Origin: Alphaproteobacteria bacterium | GTDB lineage: Bacteria; Pseudomonadota; Alphaproteobacteria; Micavibrionales; Micavibrionaceae | Assembly (NCBI GenBank): GCA_020442475.1 | Contig: JAGRKA010000001.1 | Span: forward strand, 1-64,000 | Length of the DNA: 64,000 nucleotides | Reading direction: 5' to 3' | Shown here: positions 35,072 through 44,358 of the stretch, one piece after another | Numbering within the stretch: the stretch's first letter is position 1 | How the letters are laid out: every line of letters begins with the position of its first letter | Position numbers and translations under genes: made by a program | Notes under the pieces: model-generated | Seen by the model: the letters and a program-made list of their open reading frames with translations, nothing else | Database searches by the model: none | What the model was told of the DNA's origin: nothing

Positions 35072-35235
35072 TGGGAGCAATTCTAGATTTTCTGGCCGCT
35101 CATGCGGGTGTGATCGGCATAATCTTCTTTTTCACATTTTTTTGCCTCGTGACCCTGTGGACGTTCAGGCCGGGTGCAGGGGCCGTTTACCGGAAATATG
35201 CGCAGCTTCCCCTTGAGGAGGAAAATAAGGAATGA
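35071..35235 (+). CDS. ccoQ: cbb3 oxidase accessory subunit CcoQ
   Basis: A 54-residue small subunit. A single membrane helix (VIGIIFFFTFFCLVTLWTF, residues 14-32) is followed by RPGAGAVYRKYAQLPLEEE, the typical CcoQ/FixQ pattern of one span plus a short cytoplasmic tail. In other species CcoQ stabilises the assembled oxidase. The ATG overlaps the ccoO stop (TAATG) and the stop overlaps the ccoP start (ATGA), so its place in the operon is certain although the protein is very short. Confidence 0.93.
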   Translation: MGAILDFLAAHAGVIGIIFFFTFFCLVTLWTFRPGAGAVYRKYAQLPLEEENKE

Positions 35236-36197
35236 GCGATAAAAATAACCAGAACCATACAGGCAAGGGCAAAGGCAAAGATATTGACCATGCCACAGGT
35301 ATCGAGACAACCGGCCATGAATGGGACGGGATTAAGGAGCTGAACAACCCGATGCCGCGCTGGTGGCTGTGGGTGTTTTTTATCACGATTATCTGGTCCG
35401 TATGGTATTGGGTCGTTTATCCGTCATGGCCTGTGCCGGGCGGAGCGACGCTTGGGACCAAGGGCTATACGCAAGAAGGCGCGCTGAAGGAAAGCCAGCA
35501 GGAAATCTTTGCCCGTCAGCAGGTCTATCTTGATAAATTCCAGCAAGCCTCATTTGACGAGATTTTGAACGATCAGGAGCTTTACCGCTTTGCGATGACA
35601 GGTGGTGCGGCGGCCTTTAAGGATAATTGCGCAACCTGTCACGGTGCGGGCGGCGCAGGGCAAACGGGCTATCCGAACCTGAATGACGATGACTGGCTCT
35701 GGGGCGGACGGCTGAGCGATATCAGCCAGACGCTTCATTATGGGATCAGGGCGGGCAATATGGATACGCACCTGTCCCAGATGCCTGCCTTTGGTAAGGA
35801 CAAGCTGCTTAGCCGCGAAGAGATCGAGGCCGTTGTAGATCATGTGATGTTTATCTCCGGGCAGGTCAAAGCCGATAGTGAGCACGGGGCACAAATCTTT
35901 GCACAGCAGTGCGCAGCCTGTCATGGCGAGAATGGTCAGGGGGACCGCGAATTCGGTGCGCCGAACCTGACTGACAAAATCTGGCTTTACGGCGGGGATC
36001 GTCATACGGTTTATGAAACGGTCTATAATGCCAGAGCGGGTGTCATGCCTGCATGGAAAGACCGCCTTGATGAAAACACAATCAGACAGTTGACCATCTA
36101 TATTCATCAGCTTGGCGGCGGTGAACAGGACGATATGGCCATGGAAGAGGAGGCCGGAGATGTCCGGGAACGGGAAGACAACGCAGGGCAACTCTGA
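35232..36197 (+). CDS. ccoP: cbb3 oxidase subunit III (diheme cytochrome c)
   Basis: Diheme cytochrome c that receives electrons from the bc1 complex or soluble cytochromes. The 321 residues: a hydrophilic N-terminus, ELNNPMPRWWLWVFFITI leading into a membrane segment, then two cytochrome c domains with DNCATCHGAGGAG (about residue 134) and QQCAACHGENGQGD (about residue 228), each followed by a Met ligand (LSQMPAF and AGVMPAW). The ccoG start lies inside its 3' end. Confidence 0.97.
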   Translation: MSDKNNQNHTGKGKGKDIDHATGIETTGHEWDGIKELNNPMPRWWLWVFFITIIWSVWYWVVYPSWPVPGGATLGTKGYTQEGALKESQQEIFARQQVYLDKFQQASFDEILNDQELYRFAMTGGAAAFKDNCATCHGAGGAGQTGYPNLNDDDWLWGGRLSDISQTLHYGIRAGNMDTHLSQMPAFGKDKLLSREEIEAVVDHVMFISGQVKADSEHGAQIFAQQCAACHGENGQGDREFGAPNLTDKIWLYGGDRHTVYETVYNARAGVMPAWKDRLDENTIRQLTIYIHQLGGGEQDDMAMEEEAGDVREREDNAGQL

Positions 36198-37659
36198 TAC
36201 GGCTGAGCCTGATACGGCCCCTTCTGATACAACTCACAGGGCCGCCGGAGCGCCCCCTCAGTATTTTGTCCAGCAGGAGCGCATCTACCCGAAACGAGTC
36301 TGGGGCAAATACCGCAAACTCAAATGGGTTGCGATGATTGTGACGCTGGGGATTTATTACCTCACCCCCTTCCTGCGTTGGGACCGCGGCCCCCATGCAC
36401 CGGACCAAGCCGTTCTGATCGATCTTCAAAATACCAGAGCCTACTGGTTCTGGATCGAAATCTGGCCGCAGGAAGTCTACATCATTGCGGGTATTCTAAT
36501 TCTGGCTGCCGTCGCGCTGTTTTTCGCTACAAGTCTGTTCGGGCGGGTCTGGTGCGGCTATTTCTGCCCGCAAACAGTCTGGACGGATTTGTTTATCTGG
36601 GTCGAAAGGATCGTCCAAGGCGACCGTAATGCTCGGAAAAAGCTCCACGAAGCGCCGTGGAGCTTTGAAAAGCTGTGGAAGCTGGCCTTGACGCATTCCA
36701 TATGGCTTATCATTGCCTGGTGTACCGCCGGTTCATTTGTTCTGTATTTCAATGATGCGCCTACGCTTGTACACAGCTTCTTCACATTCGACGTCTCGCC
36801 CACCGTGCTGGCTTTCATCGCAGGGCTGACCTTTAGCACCTACCTGATGGCCGGTTTTGCGCGGGAGCAGGTCTGTACCTATATGTGTCCGTACGCGCGT
36901 TTTCAATCCGCTATGTTCGACCGTGATACGCTGATTATCGGTTACGACGAACAGCGCGGCGAGCCGAGAGGCAAACATAAAAAAGGCGAAAGCTGGGACG
37001 GGCGGGGCGATTGTATAGATTGTACGGCCTGCGTACAGGTCTGCCCAATGGGTATCGATATTCGCAACGGGCTACAGATGGAGTGTATTGCCTGCGGGTT
37101 GTGCGTGGATGCCTGTAACGACGTGATGGATAAAGTCGGCCTGCCGCAAGGCCTCATTCGCTACGATACGATTAACCGGATTGAAGCGGCGCCCGGTACG
37201 CCGGAAAAAGAAGCGCCTTTCCAGTTTATCCGCCCACGTACAATCTATTACGCCGTCATCCTCGCTATTGTTGGCGGAACGATGCTGGGTGCCTTGATTC
37301 TACGCAAACCGCTGGAGCTGCACGTTCTGCGTGACCGTACGCCTCTCTTCGTACAGCTTTCAAGCGGTGATATCCGCAACGGTTATGTTGTCAAAATCCT
37401 GAATAAAACGCACCAGCACCGCACATATGCCCTCTCCGTTGAGGGGCTTGAAAACCCGTCGATCGAGGTGAAGGCTGCCGGTGGCGCCGAATCAGGGTCT
37501 TTGTACGTGCCTGCGGACAGTGTGGGAACCTATCATGTTTTTGTCAGCGCGCCGGTCGTTCCTGATGCCCCCCGCTCGATCAGCCTGATTTTGACCGATT
37601 CCCATACGGGCGCTTCGGATAAAACCTCGTCAACTTTCATCAGCAGGAGAGAACAATGA
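36160..37659 (+). CDS. ccoG: Cytochrome c oxidase accessory protein CcoG (ferredoxin-type)
   Basis: Membrane iron-sulfur protein (FixG/RdxA) thought to reduce Cu(II) for delivery to the cbb3 oxidase. The 499 residues include several membrane segments (MIVTLGIYYLTPFLRW, VYIIAGILILAAVALFFATS), the conserved WCGYFCPQTVWTDLF, two 4Fe-4S motifs (DCIDCTACVQVCPMGID and ECIACGLCVDACNDVM), and a periplasmic C-terminal immunoglobulin-like domain. GAGGAGG before the ATG at 36160 decides the start, 38 bases before the end of ccoP. The longer frame from 36112 is not needed. Confidence 0.95.
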   Translation: MSGNGKTTQGNSDTAEPDTAPSDTTHRAAGAPPQYFVQQERIYPKRVWGKYRKLKWVAMIVTLGIYYLTPFLRWDRGPHAPDQAVLIDLQNTRAYWFWIEIWPQEVYIIAGILILAAVALFFATSLFGRVWCGYFCPQTVWTDLFIWVERIVQGDRNARKKLHEAPWSFEKLWKLALTHSIWLIIAWCTAGSFVLYFNDAPTLVHSFFTFDVSPTVLAFIAGLTFSTYLMAGFAREQVCTYMCPYARFQSAMFDRDTLIIGYDEQRGEPRGKHKKGESWDGRGDCIDCTACVQVCPMGIDIRNGLQMECIACGLCVDACNDVMDKVGLPQGLIRYDTINRIEAAPGTPEKEAPFQFIRPRTIYYAVILAIVGGTMLGALILRKPLELHVLRDRTPLFVQLSSGDIRNGYVVKILNKTHQHRTYALSVEGLENPSIEVKAAGGAESGSLYVPADSVGTYHVFVSAPVVPDAPRSISLILTDSHTGASDKTSSTFISRREQ

Positions 37660-38147
37660 CGCAAGGACATACAGCGCAGCAGGCTATGCCGCGTCCCAGC
37701 GACAAGTGGATTCCATGGTATTTCGTCCTGTTTTTTGTTGTGGTCGCACTTTTGGACGGTATTTTCGTGTCCGTCGCGATGCGGACCTATCCGGGGACCG
37801 TCTCCGAACATGCCTATGAAAAGGGTCTGGCTTATGACGGCACCTTGGAAGAAGCACGCAGCCAGCCGCTTATCATACAATCCGCCTCTTTCAAGGACGG
37901 TGTCTTGCGCTGGTCTTTGGCCGATCAGGATGGTACGCCCCTGATGCAGGCCGACGTCAAAGCAAAATTTGTACGGCCTGTTCAAAGCGGGCACGATTTT
38001 ACGCTGGCTCTCTCCCATAAGGGCGGCGGCATTTATGAAGCGAAACCGGAGCTTCCTTTACGCGGTGTATGGGTAGCAGAACTGAGTGGATCATGGGACG
38101 AGAACAGGCAGCATTATCAGACAGCCTACAGATTTCTGGCCCCCTAA
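37656..38147 (+). CDS. ccoH: cbb3 oxidase assembly protein CcoH (FixH)
   Basis: A 163-residue inner-membrane protein needed for assembly of the oxidase, in several species in contact with CcoN. One N-terminal span (WYFVLFFVVVALLDGIFVSV, about 22-42), then a periplasmic FixH domain with PGTVSEHAYEKGLAYD near residue 48, the family's best conserved stretch. Starts at the ccoG stop (ATGA). The 3' end overlaps the ccoI start region. Confidence 0.92.
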   Translation: MTQGHTAQQAMPRPSDKWIPWYFVLFFVVVALLDGIFVSVAMRTYPGTVSEHAYEKGLAYDGTLEEARSQPLIIQSASFKDGVLRWSLADQDGTPLMQADVKAKFVRPVQSGHDFTLALSHKGGGIYEAKPELPLRGVWVAELSGSWDENRQHYQTAYRFLAP

Positions 38148-40396
38148 GCTCTTCCTCAGCCGAAGCGGGCCTGTCCCGGCTCCGGCCTCAAGGGCCTTCG
38201 GAAGAGAGTGGCTATGAGACGCTTGTATGCCGGACGGATGAAGGGCTGTACGCGCTGTCCCTCATGATTGGCGGCGTTCATTGTGCGGGCTGCATCCGAA
38301 AAATCGAATCGGCATTAGCGCAGGATCAAAATGTACGGCGTGCGCGGCTGAATTTTTCAACCGGGCGGCTTTCGATTCTGTGGGATGGTTTTCCTGCGCA
38401 GGCCAATGAGTACGCCCGGATTATCGAGAATCTGGGCTATGAAGCCCTGCCTTACGATCCGGATAAGGACGCAGAACGTACGAAAGCGGAGGAGCGTTTT
38501 CTCCTTTTATGTTTAGGAATCGCCGGATTCGCAGCCGGTAACGTCATGCTCCTGTCCGTCGGGTTATGGACGACCAGCACTGAGACGATGGGGGGCGCAA
38601 CGCGGGATTTCGTCCACTGGATTTCGGCCTTGATTGCTTTGCCCGCGCTCCTGTTCGCAGGCCGTCCGTTCTTTCATTCCGCTGCTAAAGCCCTGTCCGC
38701 AGGCCATACGAATATGGATGTGCCAATATCTTTGGCTCTGATTCTGACTGGCGGTATGAGTTTGTTCGAAACGATCAATCATGGAGAGCATGCCTATTTC
38801 GACTCGGCCATTATGCTGACTTTTTTTCTTCTCACAGGGCGTTATCTCGATTTCAGGGCCAGAAAAAATGCCCGGAGCGCTGCGACGGATCTTTTGGGAA
38901 GCCTGAGCGGCTTTTCCACATTGCTTGATCCTGAAACCGGCCAGAGCCGCAGAATTTTGATCCGTGACCTGCAAGAAGGGATGATCGTACGTGTTGCTGC
39001 CGGAGAAAAATTCCCTGCAGACGGACACGTACGAGACGGCCAAAGCAGCGCCGACACCTCTCTTGTTACCGGGGAAACGCTCCCCCAGCCGCTTGAAACA
39101 GGGACAGCGGTTTATTCGGGAACGCTCAATTTGTCAGCCCCGGTTACGGTGATGATCGCCCGCCGCGCGGAAAGCTCTCTTCTCGCAGATATTTCGCGCC
39201 TGATGGATAAGGCCGGACAGGGGCAGGCCCGCTATATCCGGCTGGCTGATAAGGCTGCACGCCTATATACACCGCTTGTGCATAGCTTTGCGGCGCTGGC
39301 TTTTCTGGGGTGGTGGCTTGGTGGCGGGCTGATGTGGCAGGATTCGCTCCTGATCGCTGTCACCGTCCTTATTATCACATGCCCCTGTGCGCTGGGTCTG
39401 GCTGTGCCGGTTGTACAGGTTCTGGCTGCCGCGCGCCTGATGAAACGTCATATTCTCGTTAAATCCGGCGATGCGCTGGAGCGTCTGGCTGGAATCGACA
39501 CCATCCTGCTCGACAAAACAGGAACCCTCACACTGGGTAAGCCTGTCCTTGAGGATACGGACACGTACGGGCAGGAAACACTTTTGCTGGGGGCGTCTTT
39601 GGCGACACATAGCGCGCACCCGCTCTCCCGCGCCCTTGCTGCTGCCTGTGATGCTCCGCCCTTAGCGTTCGAATCTGTCCGGGAACATCCGGGTCAAGGG
39701 CTGGAAGGGATGTATAAGGGCTGTCATGTCAGGCTGGGCAGCCGGGCATGGTGTAGTGCAGACACATATGCGGCAGGCGATTCGCCTGAATCTGGCGGCG
39801 AAAGGCTGGAGTTGTTTCTGCGGGTTGATGAAGAGGCCCCCGCCGTCTTTTACTTCTCCGACAGGCTGCGTCCGGACGCGCATGAGACGATTGCCGCCCT
39901 TAAAGCCAGAGGTCTTACACCGATTATGCTTTCTGGGGACCGTGTACAGGTTGCGGAACATATCGCAGCACAGGCCGGGATAGAGGAAGTTCACGCCGGG
40001 AAAACGCCGCAGGAAAAATTTGCATTTTTGGAGCAGCTTAAACGCAGTGGACACAAGGTCCTGATGGTAGGGGACGGGTTGAACGATGCGCCTGTTCTGG
40101 CCGGAGCCGATGTCTCAATCGCGCCCGGTACGGCCATAGATATGGCGCAGAATGCTGCGGACATCATTATCATGGGGGAGCGTTTTTCTGCCCTGTGCGC
40201 CGCTTATGACATAGCCGCTTTCAGTCAAAAGCTCGTCCGCCAGAATTTTACGCTCGCCGCACTTTATAACCTGATCGCCATTCCGGTCGCGCTGTGCGGT
40301 CTTGTCACGCCTTTGATTGCGGCGCTGGCTATGTCCGGTTCTTCCTTGGTCGTTATATCCAATTCCTTCCGCCTGCAAAGGAGGCCCCGCCTGTGA
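38093..40396 (+). CDS. ccoI: Copper-translocating P1B-type ATPase CcoI
   Basis: Exports copper to the periplasm for the oxidase (FixI). The 767 residues show an N-terminal heavy-metal domain with GGVHCAGCIRKIE (CxxC), eight membrane segments, the actuator motif LVTGETLPQP, the metal-binding transmembrane ITCPCALGLAVP (CPC), the phosphorylation site LLDKTGTLTLG, the nucleotide-site AHPLSRA (HP) and the hinge MVGDGLNDAPVLAGADVSIA. The start is uncertain: ATG at 38093 or 38069, both inside ccoH. It ends four bases into the ccoS start. Confidence 0.96.
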   Translation: MGREQAALSDSLQISGPLSSSSAEAGLSRLRPQGPSEESGYETLVCRTDEGLYALSLMIGGVHCAGCIRKIESALAQDQNVRRARLNFSTGRLSILWDGFPAQANEYARIIENLGYEALPYDPDKDAERTKAEERFLLLCLGIAGFAAGNVMLLSVGLWTTSTETMGGATRDFVHWISALIALPALLFAGRPFFHSAAKALSAGHTNMDVPISLALILTGGMSLFETINHGEHAYFDSAIMLTFFLLTGRYLDFRARKNARSAATDLLGSLSGFSTLLDPETGQSRRILIRDLQEGMIVRVAAGEKFPADGHVRDGQSSADTSLVTGETLPQPLETGTAVYSGTLNLSAPVTVMIARRAESSLLADISRLMDKAGQGQARYIRLADKAARLYTPLVHSFAALAFLGWWLGGGLMWQDSLLIAVTVLIITCPCALGLAVPVVQVLAAARLMKRHILVKSGDALERLAGIDTILLDKTGTLTLGKPVLEDTDTYGQETLLLGASLATHSAHPLSRALAAACDAPPLAFESVREHPGQGLEGMYKGCHVRLGSRAWCSADTYAAGDSPESGGERLELFLRVDEEAPAVFYFSDRLRPDAHETIAALKARGLTPIMLSGDRVQVAEHIAAQAGIEEVHAGKTPQEKFAFLEQLKRSGHKVLMVGDGLNDAPVLAGADVSIAPGTAIDMAQNAADIIIMGERFSALCAAYDIAAFSQKLVRQNFTLAALYNLIAIPVALCGLVTPLIAALAMSGSSLVVISNSFRLQRRPRL

Positions 40397-40575
40397 GTGC
40401 ATTGATCTATCTTATTCCTCTCGCCCTTCTGCTTGGCCTTACGGGCCTTTCCGCCTTTGTCTGGAGCCTGAAATCAGGCCAGTATGATGATATTGAGGGG
40501 GCTTCGCGCCGGATTTTGCTGGATGACGACGATCCGGATGATGATGACGATGATGACGACGAAGATCGCGATTAA
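40393..40575 (+). CDS. ccoS: cbb3 oxidase assembly protein CcoS
   Basis: A 60-residue protein with one membrane span (ALIYLIPLALLLGLTGLSAF, residues 3-22), then FVWSLKSGQYDDIEGASRRI, the diagnostic CcoS motif. It ends in a strikingly acidic tail of 11 Asp in a run broken by one Pro. CcoS is needed for heme and copper insertion into CcoN. It starts at a GTG overlapping the ccoI stop (GTGA). Last gene of the operon; ftsK follows after its own promoter. Confidence 0.93.
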   Translation: MSALIYLIPLALLLGLTGLSAFVWSLKSGQYDDIEGASRRILLDDDDPDDDDDDDDEDRD

Positions 40576-40595
40576 GCTAAAACGCGCTTGTCTGC

Positions 40596-40624
40596 TTGTC
40601 TTTATGTCCACAGGCTTGTAATAT
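40596..40624 (+). promoter_or_regulatory. Likely ftsK promoter
   Basis: TTGTCT (40596-40601) and TAATAT (40619-40624) are spaced 17 bases, just after the ccoS stop and about 92 bases before the ftsK start. The 140-base gap contains no other gene. Confidence 0.5.
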
Positions 40625-40715
40625 GAGGAAGGTGCGGAGTTTTCGCTGCGTCTTTTCTGTTGGTCTTCTTCCAGACCTTTGACCCTCTTATTAACCTTCT
40701 TGTGATATCCATCCC

Positions 40716-43292
40716 ATGGCCAGAACACGTACAGTCCGTAGACCCGTCAAGCGCTCTAAAGCCAAAAAGTCACGTTTTGGCTTTTTGCCGCAACCAATGC
40801 AAGCCTTTTTGGCCCGGCGCTTTGTCGATATTTTCGCGCTTGTTTTTGCGCTTTCCGGGCTGTTCGTACTGTCTGCACTCCTGAGTTATACAAACGAAGA
40901 TCCCTCATGGAACACGGCCGGAGGAGATCAGGGCGATGTCATTCAAAACTGGATGGGCGCGCCCGGCGCATGGGTTTCAGATATATTGCTGCAAACGATC
41001 GGGCTAGGCAGTTTTGCCTTCGCGCTTGTATTGCTTGTGTGGGGCGTCCGGACCTTCAACCGGCAGTCCCTTTCTCCGTTATGGCTGAGAATTGTCGCTC
41101 TGATCGCAGCCGCTGTCGTCCTGTCGGTGGCCGGGGCCCGTATTCCCTCTGGAGGGTGGACCGTTCATCCTTATCTGGGCAGTGCCGCCGGAACGCTTAT
41201 CTTCGAAAAAACCGTACGGATCGGCGATTATACCGCCTTTTGGCCAGGGCCGGGATTGATTTCAGCCCTATCCGGCGTCCTGGGTCTTACGATCCTGCTC
41301 TTTGCTGCCGCCGTCCGGAAAGAGGAACTGTCCGGCGTATGGCGCTTGGCGATGACCGTCACAATAGGCACACTGGCCCTGATCATCGAGCTGTCCTCCG
41401 CCTTCCGGGGATGGATTCGCGCTCATAACGATCCTGCGGACGGGGCAGGCGTCAATATATGGCCCAATGCTAGCCTGCTGGAGCGTTTTAGAGATATGCG
41501 CGCCCGTATTCATAACCGTGTCGAAACGTCTTTACCTGTGCGGGAAGCCCCTAAAATCGGCGCTGGTAAGCCTGCACAGCCCCCCGCCACTCCCAATGTG
41601 GCTTCTCTGCCCGTATCCACTCCAATATCTGCCCCTTCCATAGCGCAACAGCCGCAAAACGGTGCCGGTCATATTCCGGTCGTTACGCCACAACTTGCAA
41701 GTACGGAGCGTAATGCCGCTTCGGCGCAGCAACGTTTTAACCTTTCAGACACGAAAGACTGGGAATTCCCGCCCTTGTCTCTTTTGCAAGCACCGCTGCA
41801 AAATGACGAGGCGTACACACACAATGAGGCTGCTTTGCGCAGGAATGCGGAGCTTTTACAAAATGTTCTGGCTGATTTCAATATTCAGGGTGAGATAACA
41901 AGCATCCATCCCGGCCCGGTCGTCACACTCTACGAGTTGGAGCCTGCGCCGGGCACAAAGAGCGCCCGTGTGATCTCGCTCAGCGACGATATCGCCCGCT
42001 CCATGTCTGCTGTATCTGTACGCGTCGCCGTTGTGCCGGGACGGAATGTGATCGGAATCGAACTGCCGAATAAGACCCGCCAGATCGTCTATATGCAGGA
42101 ATTGCTGGCCTCTCGGCTTTTTGAGAAAACATCGGCGAAACTCCCGCTGATCCTGGGGAAAGATATTGGTGGACAGCCAATTTTAGCCGATTTGGCGAAG
42201 ATGCCGCACCTTCTGGTCGCCGGAACGACAGGCTCGGGGAAATCGGTCGCGGTCAATACGATGATTCTCTCGCTGCTCTTTTGTCTGTCCCCAGAAAAAT
42301 GCCGCTTCATCATGATCGACCCCAAAATGCTGGAGCTGTCCGTTTATGACGGTATTCCGCATTTGCTCTCTCCGGTCGTCACGGAGCCGGGTAAGGCTGT
42401 TGTTGCGCTGAAATGGACGGTGCACGAGATGGAAGAACGCTATCGGGCCATGTCAAAGCTCGGCGTTCGCAATATCGAAGGGTATAACGCCCGGCTGCGT
42501 GATGCCGTTAAAAAGGGCGAGACGCTGATGACGAAGGTACAAACCGGTTTTGATCCTGAAAATGGCAGACCCGTCTTTGAAGATCAGCCGATGGATATGA
42601 CGGAGCTGCCTTATATCGTGGTCGTCGTGGACGAATTCGCCGATTTGATGCTGGTAGCCGGGAAAGACGTGGAAAGTGCAGTCCAGCGCCTTGCCCAGAT
42701 GGCGCGGGCAGCAGGGATTCACCTGATCATGGCGACGCAGCGCCCCTCCGTGGATGTGATTACCGGGGTTGTGAAAGCCAACTTCCCAACCCGGATCAGT
42801 TTTCAGGTAACCTCGAAAATCGACAGCCGGACGATTTTAGGCGAAGGTGGAGCCGAACAACTCCTCGGAATGGGAGATATGCTCTATATGGCCCCCGGAG
42901 GCCGTATTACACGGGTTCACGGGCCGTTCGTATCCGATAACGATGTGGAAAGCGCGGTCGCCTTCCTGAAGGCTCAGGGCGCACCTGCCTATATCGACGG
43001 CATTACAGACGGGGAAGACAGCTTTGGTGACAGCGAACTCATGATGGCGATGTTCGGCGGCGGCAAAGGTGGCAACGGAGATGGCGATCAGGTCGATGAG
43101 CTATACGATCAAGCTGTAGCCATCGTGGCCAGAGAAGGTAAGGCCTCGACCAGTTTCGTCCAGCGTTACCTTCAGATCGGCTATAACCGTGCAGCGCGCA
43201 TTATCGAGGAGATGGAGCGGCAGGGCGTAATTTCCAAAGCCAACGCGACCGGAAAACGTGAAGTCCTCGTCCGCGATCTCAGCGATGCCTAG
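40716..43292 (+). CDS. ftsK: DNA translocase FtsK
   Basis: Septum-located ATP-driven DNA pump that completes chromosome segregation and acts on the dif/Xer site. The 858 residues are typical for the short alphaproteobacterial form: a basic N-terminus, four membrane segments (IFALVFALSGLFVLSALLSY onward to about residue 230), a proline/alanine-rich linker (about 270-365), the motor with Walker A AGTTGSGKSVAV and Walker B IVVVVDEFADLMLV, MATQRPSVDVITG, and the C-terminal winged-helix gamma domain (LYDQAVAIVAREGKASTSFV onward). Followed by an inverted-repeat element at 43300. Confidence 0.97.
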   Translation: MARTRTVRRPVKRSKAKKSRFGFLPQPMQAFLARRFVDIFALVFALSGLFVLSALLSYTNEDPSWNTAGGDQGDVIQNWMGAPGAWVSDILLQTIGLGSFAFALVLLVWGVRTFNRQSLSPLWLRIVALIAAAVVLSVAGARIPSGGWTVHPYLGSAAGTLIFEKTVRIGDYTAFWPGPGLISALSGVLGLTILLFAAAVRKEELSGVWRLAMTVTIGTLALIIELSSAFRGWIRAHNDPADGAGVNIWPNASLLERFRDMRARIHNRVETSLPVREAPKIGAGKPAQPPATPNVASLPVSTPISAPSIAQQPQNGAGHIPVVTPQLASTERNAASAQQRFNLSDTKDWEFPPLSLLQAPLQNDEAYTHNEAALRRNAELLQNVLADFNIQGEITSIHPGPVVTLYELEPAPGTKSARVISLSDDIARSMSAVSVRVAVVPGRNVIGIELPNKTRQIVYMQELLASRLFEKTSAKLPLILGKDIGGQPILADLAKMPHLLVAGTTGSGKSVAVNTMILSLLFCLSPEKCRFIMIDPKMLELSVYDGIPHLLSPVVTEPGKAVVALKWTVHEMEERYRAMSKLGVRNIEGYNARLRDAVKKGETLMTKVQTGFDPENGRPVFEDQPMDMTELPYIVVVVDEFADLMLVAGKDVESAVQRLAQMARAAGIHLIMATQRPSVDVITGVVKANFPTRISFQVTSKIDSRTILGEGGAEQLLGMGDMLYMAPGGRITRVHGPFVSDNDVESAVAFLKAQGAPAYIDGITDGEDSFGDSELMMAMFGGGKGGNGDGDQVDELYDQAVAIVAREGKASTSFVQRYLQIGYNRAARIIEEMERQGVISKANATGKREVLVRDLSDA

Positions 43293-43299
43293 CTTATAT

Positions 43300-43643
43300 A
43301 GCCCTTCCGGTTAAAAATTGAACATATAGCCTAACCGTTTTAAAATGATTGTGCCTCCCCCGCGAAAGCGGGGGCCTTAAGTATATGATTTCAAAAGATC
43401 CCCGCTTACGCGGGGAAAGCAAAAAGGCATGAATTTTGAATCAATTTATTTTGGGCAGGCTATATCTCCCAAACGTCATCCCGTTGGCGCTTTCGCGAAA
43501 GCGAAAGCTTGCACGAACGGGATCCAGATAAGGTCAGCCGCGAAATGCGGCTGGCATTAAACAGATCCCCGCTGTTTTAGCACGCCACAGGCGTGCCGCG
43601 GGGATGACAGTATAAGGATGTTCAATTTTTAACAGGAAGGGCT
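43300..43643. mobile_element. 344-bp inverted-repeat element (MITE-like), no coding capacity
   Basis: A 26-bp left end (43300-43325) and right end (43618-43643) are inverted copies matching at 25 of 26 positions; both read AGCCCTTCC inward from the tip. Inside are six compact hairpins, for example CCCCCGC/GCGGGGG (43357-43374), CCCCGC/GCGGGG (43400-43415), ATCCCGTT/AACGGGAT (43478-43523), CAGCCGC/GCGGCTG (43535-43553) and ATCCCCGC/GCGGGGAT (43565-43605). The GTCATCCC...GGGATCC style resembles the intergenic palindromes common in Rickettsiales and other alphaproteobacteria. It fills the gap between convergent ftsK and smr. No target-site duplication is clear. Confidence 0.6.
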
Positions 43644-43654
43644 CTAGATTCGCT

Positions 43655-44281
43655 TTAACGCACCGGACGCTTCCGGCGCAACAAAATATAGAATGCACCG
43701 TCGCCTCCGTGCTGAGGCCTTGCGGGCACCGTTCGTACGACCATGCCCGCTATCTCCGGCTTTTCGGCGATCCAGTCCGGCATTTTCCGACGTAAAACAC
43801 CCGGCGCAGGGGACCACCATTCATCTCCCTGCCCGCGGGCGCGCCCTTTACCGGTAATCACCAAAATACAGCGCTTTCCCGCGCTGTAATTTCCAGTGAT
43901 AAAGGATAAAAGTGCCTCTCTGGCCTGCGCCTGATTAAGACCATGCAGATCAAGGCGGGCCTCAATCTCCATCTGTCCACGCTCAAGGCGTTGGAGCGTG
44001 CGGCGATCTATCCCGCCTCCCCCGCCACCGCGTCCGCTTTGCCCGGCACTTCTTTCAGACAAGCTGCTCTCCCGTGGAACAGATAAAGACCGACCAGTTG
44101 GTTTTATTTGTTCCCTCGCATGATCGATAGGGCCGGTTGCAGGCTTTGATTTTAATATGCGGCCCTGCCGATAGTGCTTCCCCGGCAGCGGCTGAACGTC
44201 GCGTGTTGCCGCCTTCCACAAAGAGGTTTCATCCTCATGGTCTTCTGCGTCCTCGTTACGATCATCGTCTTTATTACTCAT
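43655..44281 (-). CDS. Smr-domain protein
   Basis: A 208-residue protein with a disordered, charged first half, a glycine run near residue 85 (GRGGGGGG), and a C-terminal Smr domain. The latter shows EARLDLHGLNQAQAREAL (the L-D-L-H-G signature) and ILVITGKGRARGQGDEWWSP, with TGKG typical of the nuclease-like fold, and TVPARPQHGGDGAFYI, the G-G-x-G-A block. Stand-alone Smr proteins are thought to nick DNA or RNA or to act on stalled or collided ribosomes; the precise role here is unknown. Start by the ATG at 44281. Divergent from the next gene. Confidence 0.87.
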   Translation of the reverse strand: MSNKDDDRNEDAEDHEDETSLWKAATRDVQPLPGKHYRQGRILKSKPATGPIDHAREQIKPTGRSLSVPRESSLSERSAGQSGRGGGGGGIDRRTLQRLERGQMEIEARLDLHGLNQAQAREALLSFITGNYSAGKRCILVITGKGRARGQGDEWWSPAPGVLRRKMPDWIAEKPEIAGMVVRTVPARPQHGGDGAFYILLRRKRPVR

Positions 44282-44358
44282 CTAGTCCCATTTCTGGCAT
44301 TATTCGCGCGTTTTTGCTATAGTGGTGTCATAGGCAACCACCATAATGGGGCCAAGTG

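Noticed and set aside
43291-43655. Target-site duplication around the inverted-repeat element
   Set aside because: The flanks share CTAG-TT-like letters (CTAGCTT and CTAGATT), but they do not abut both ends symmetrically, so no duplication was called.
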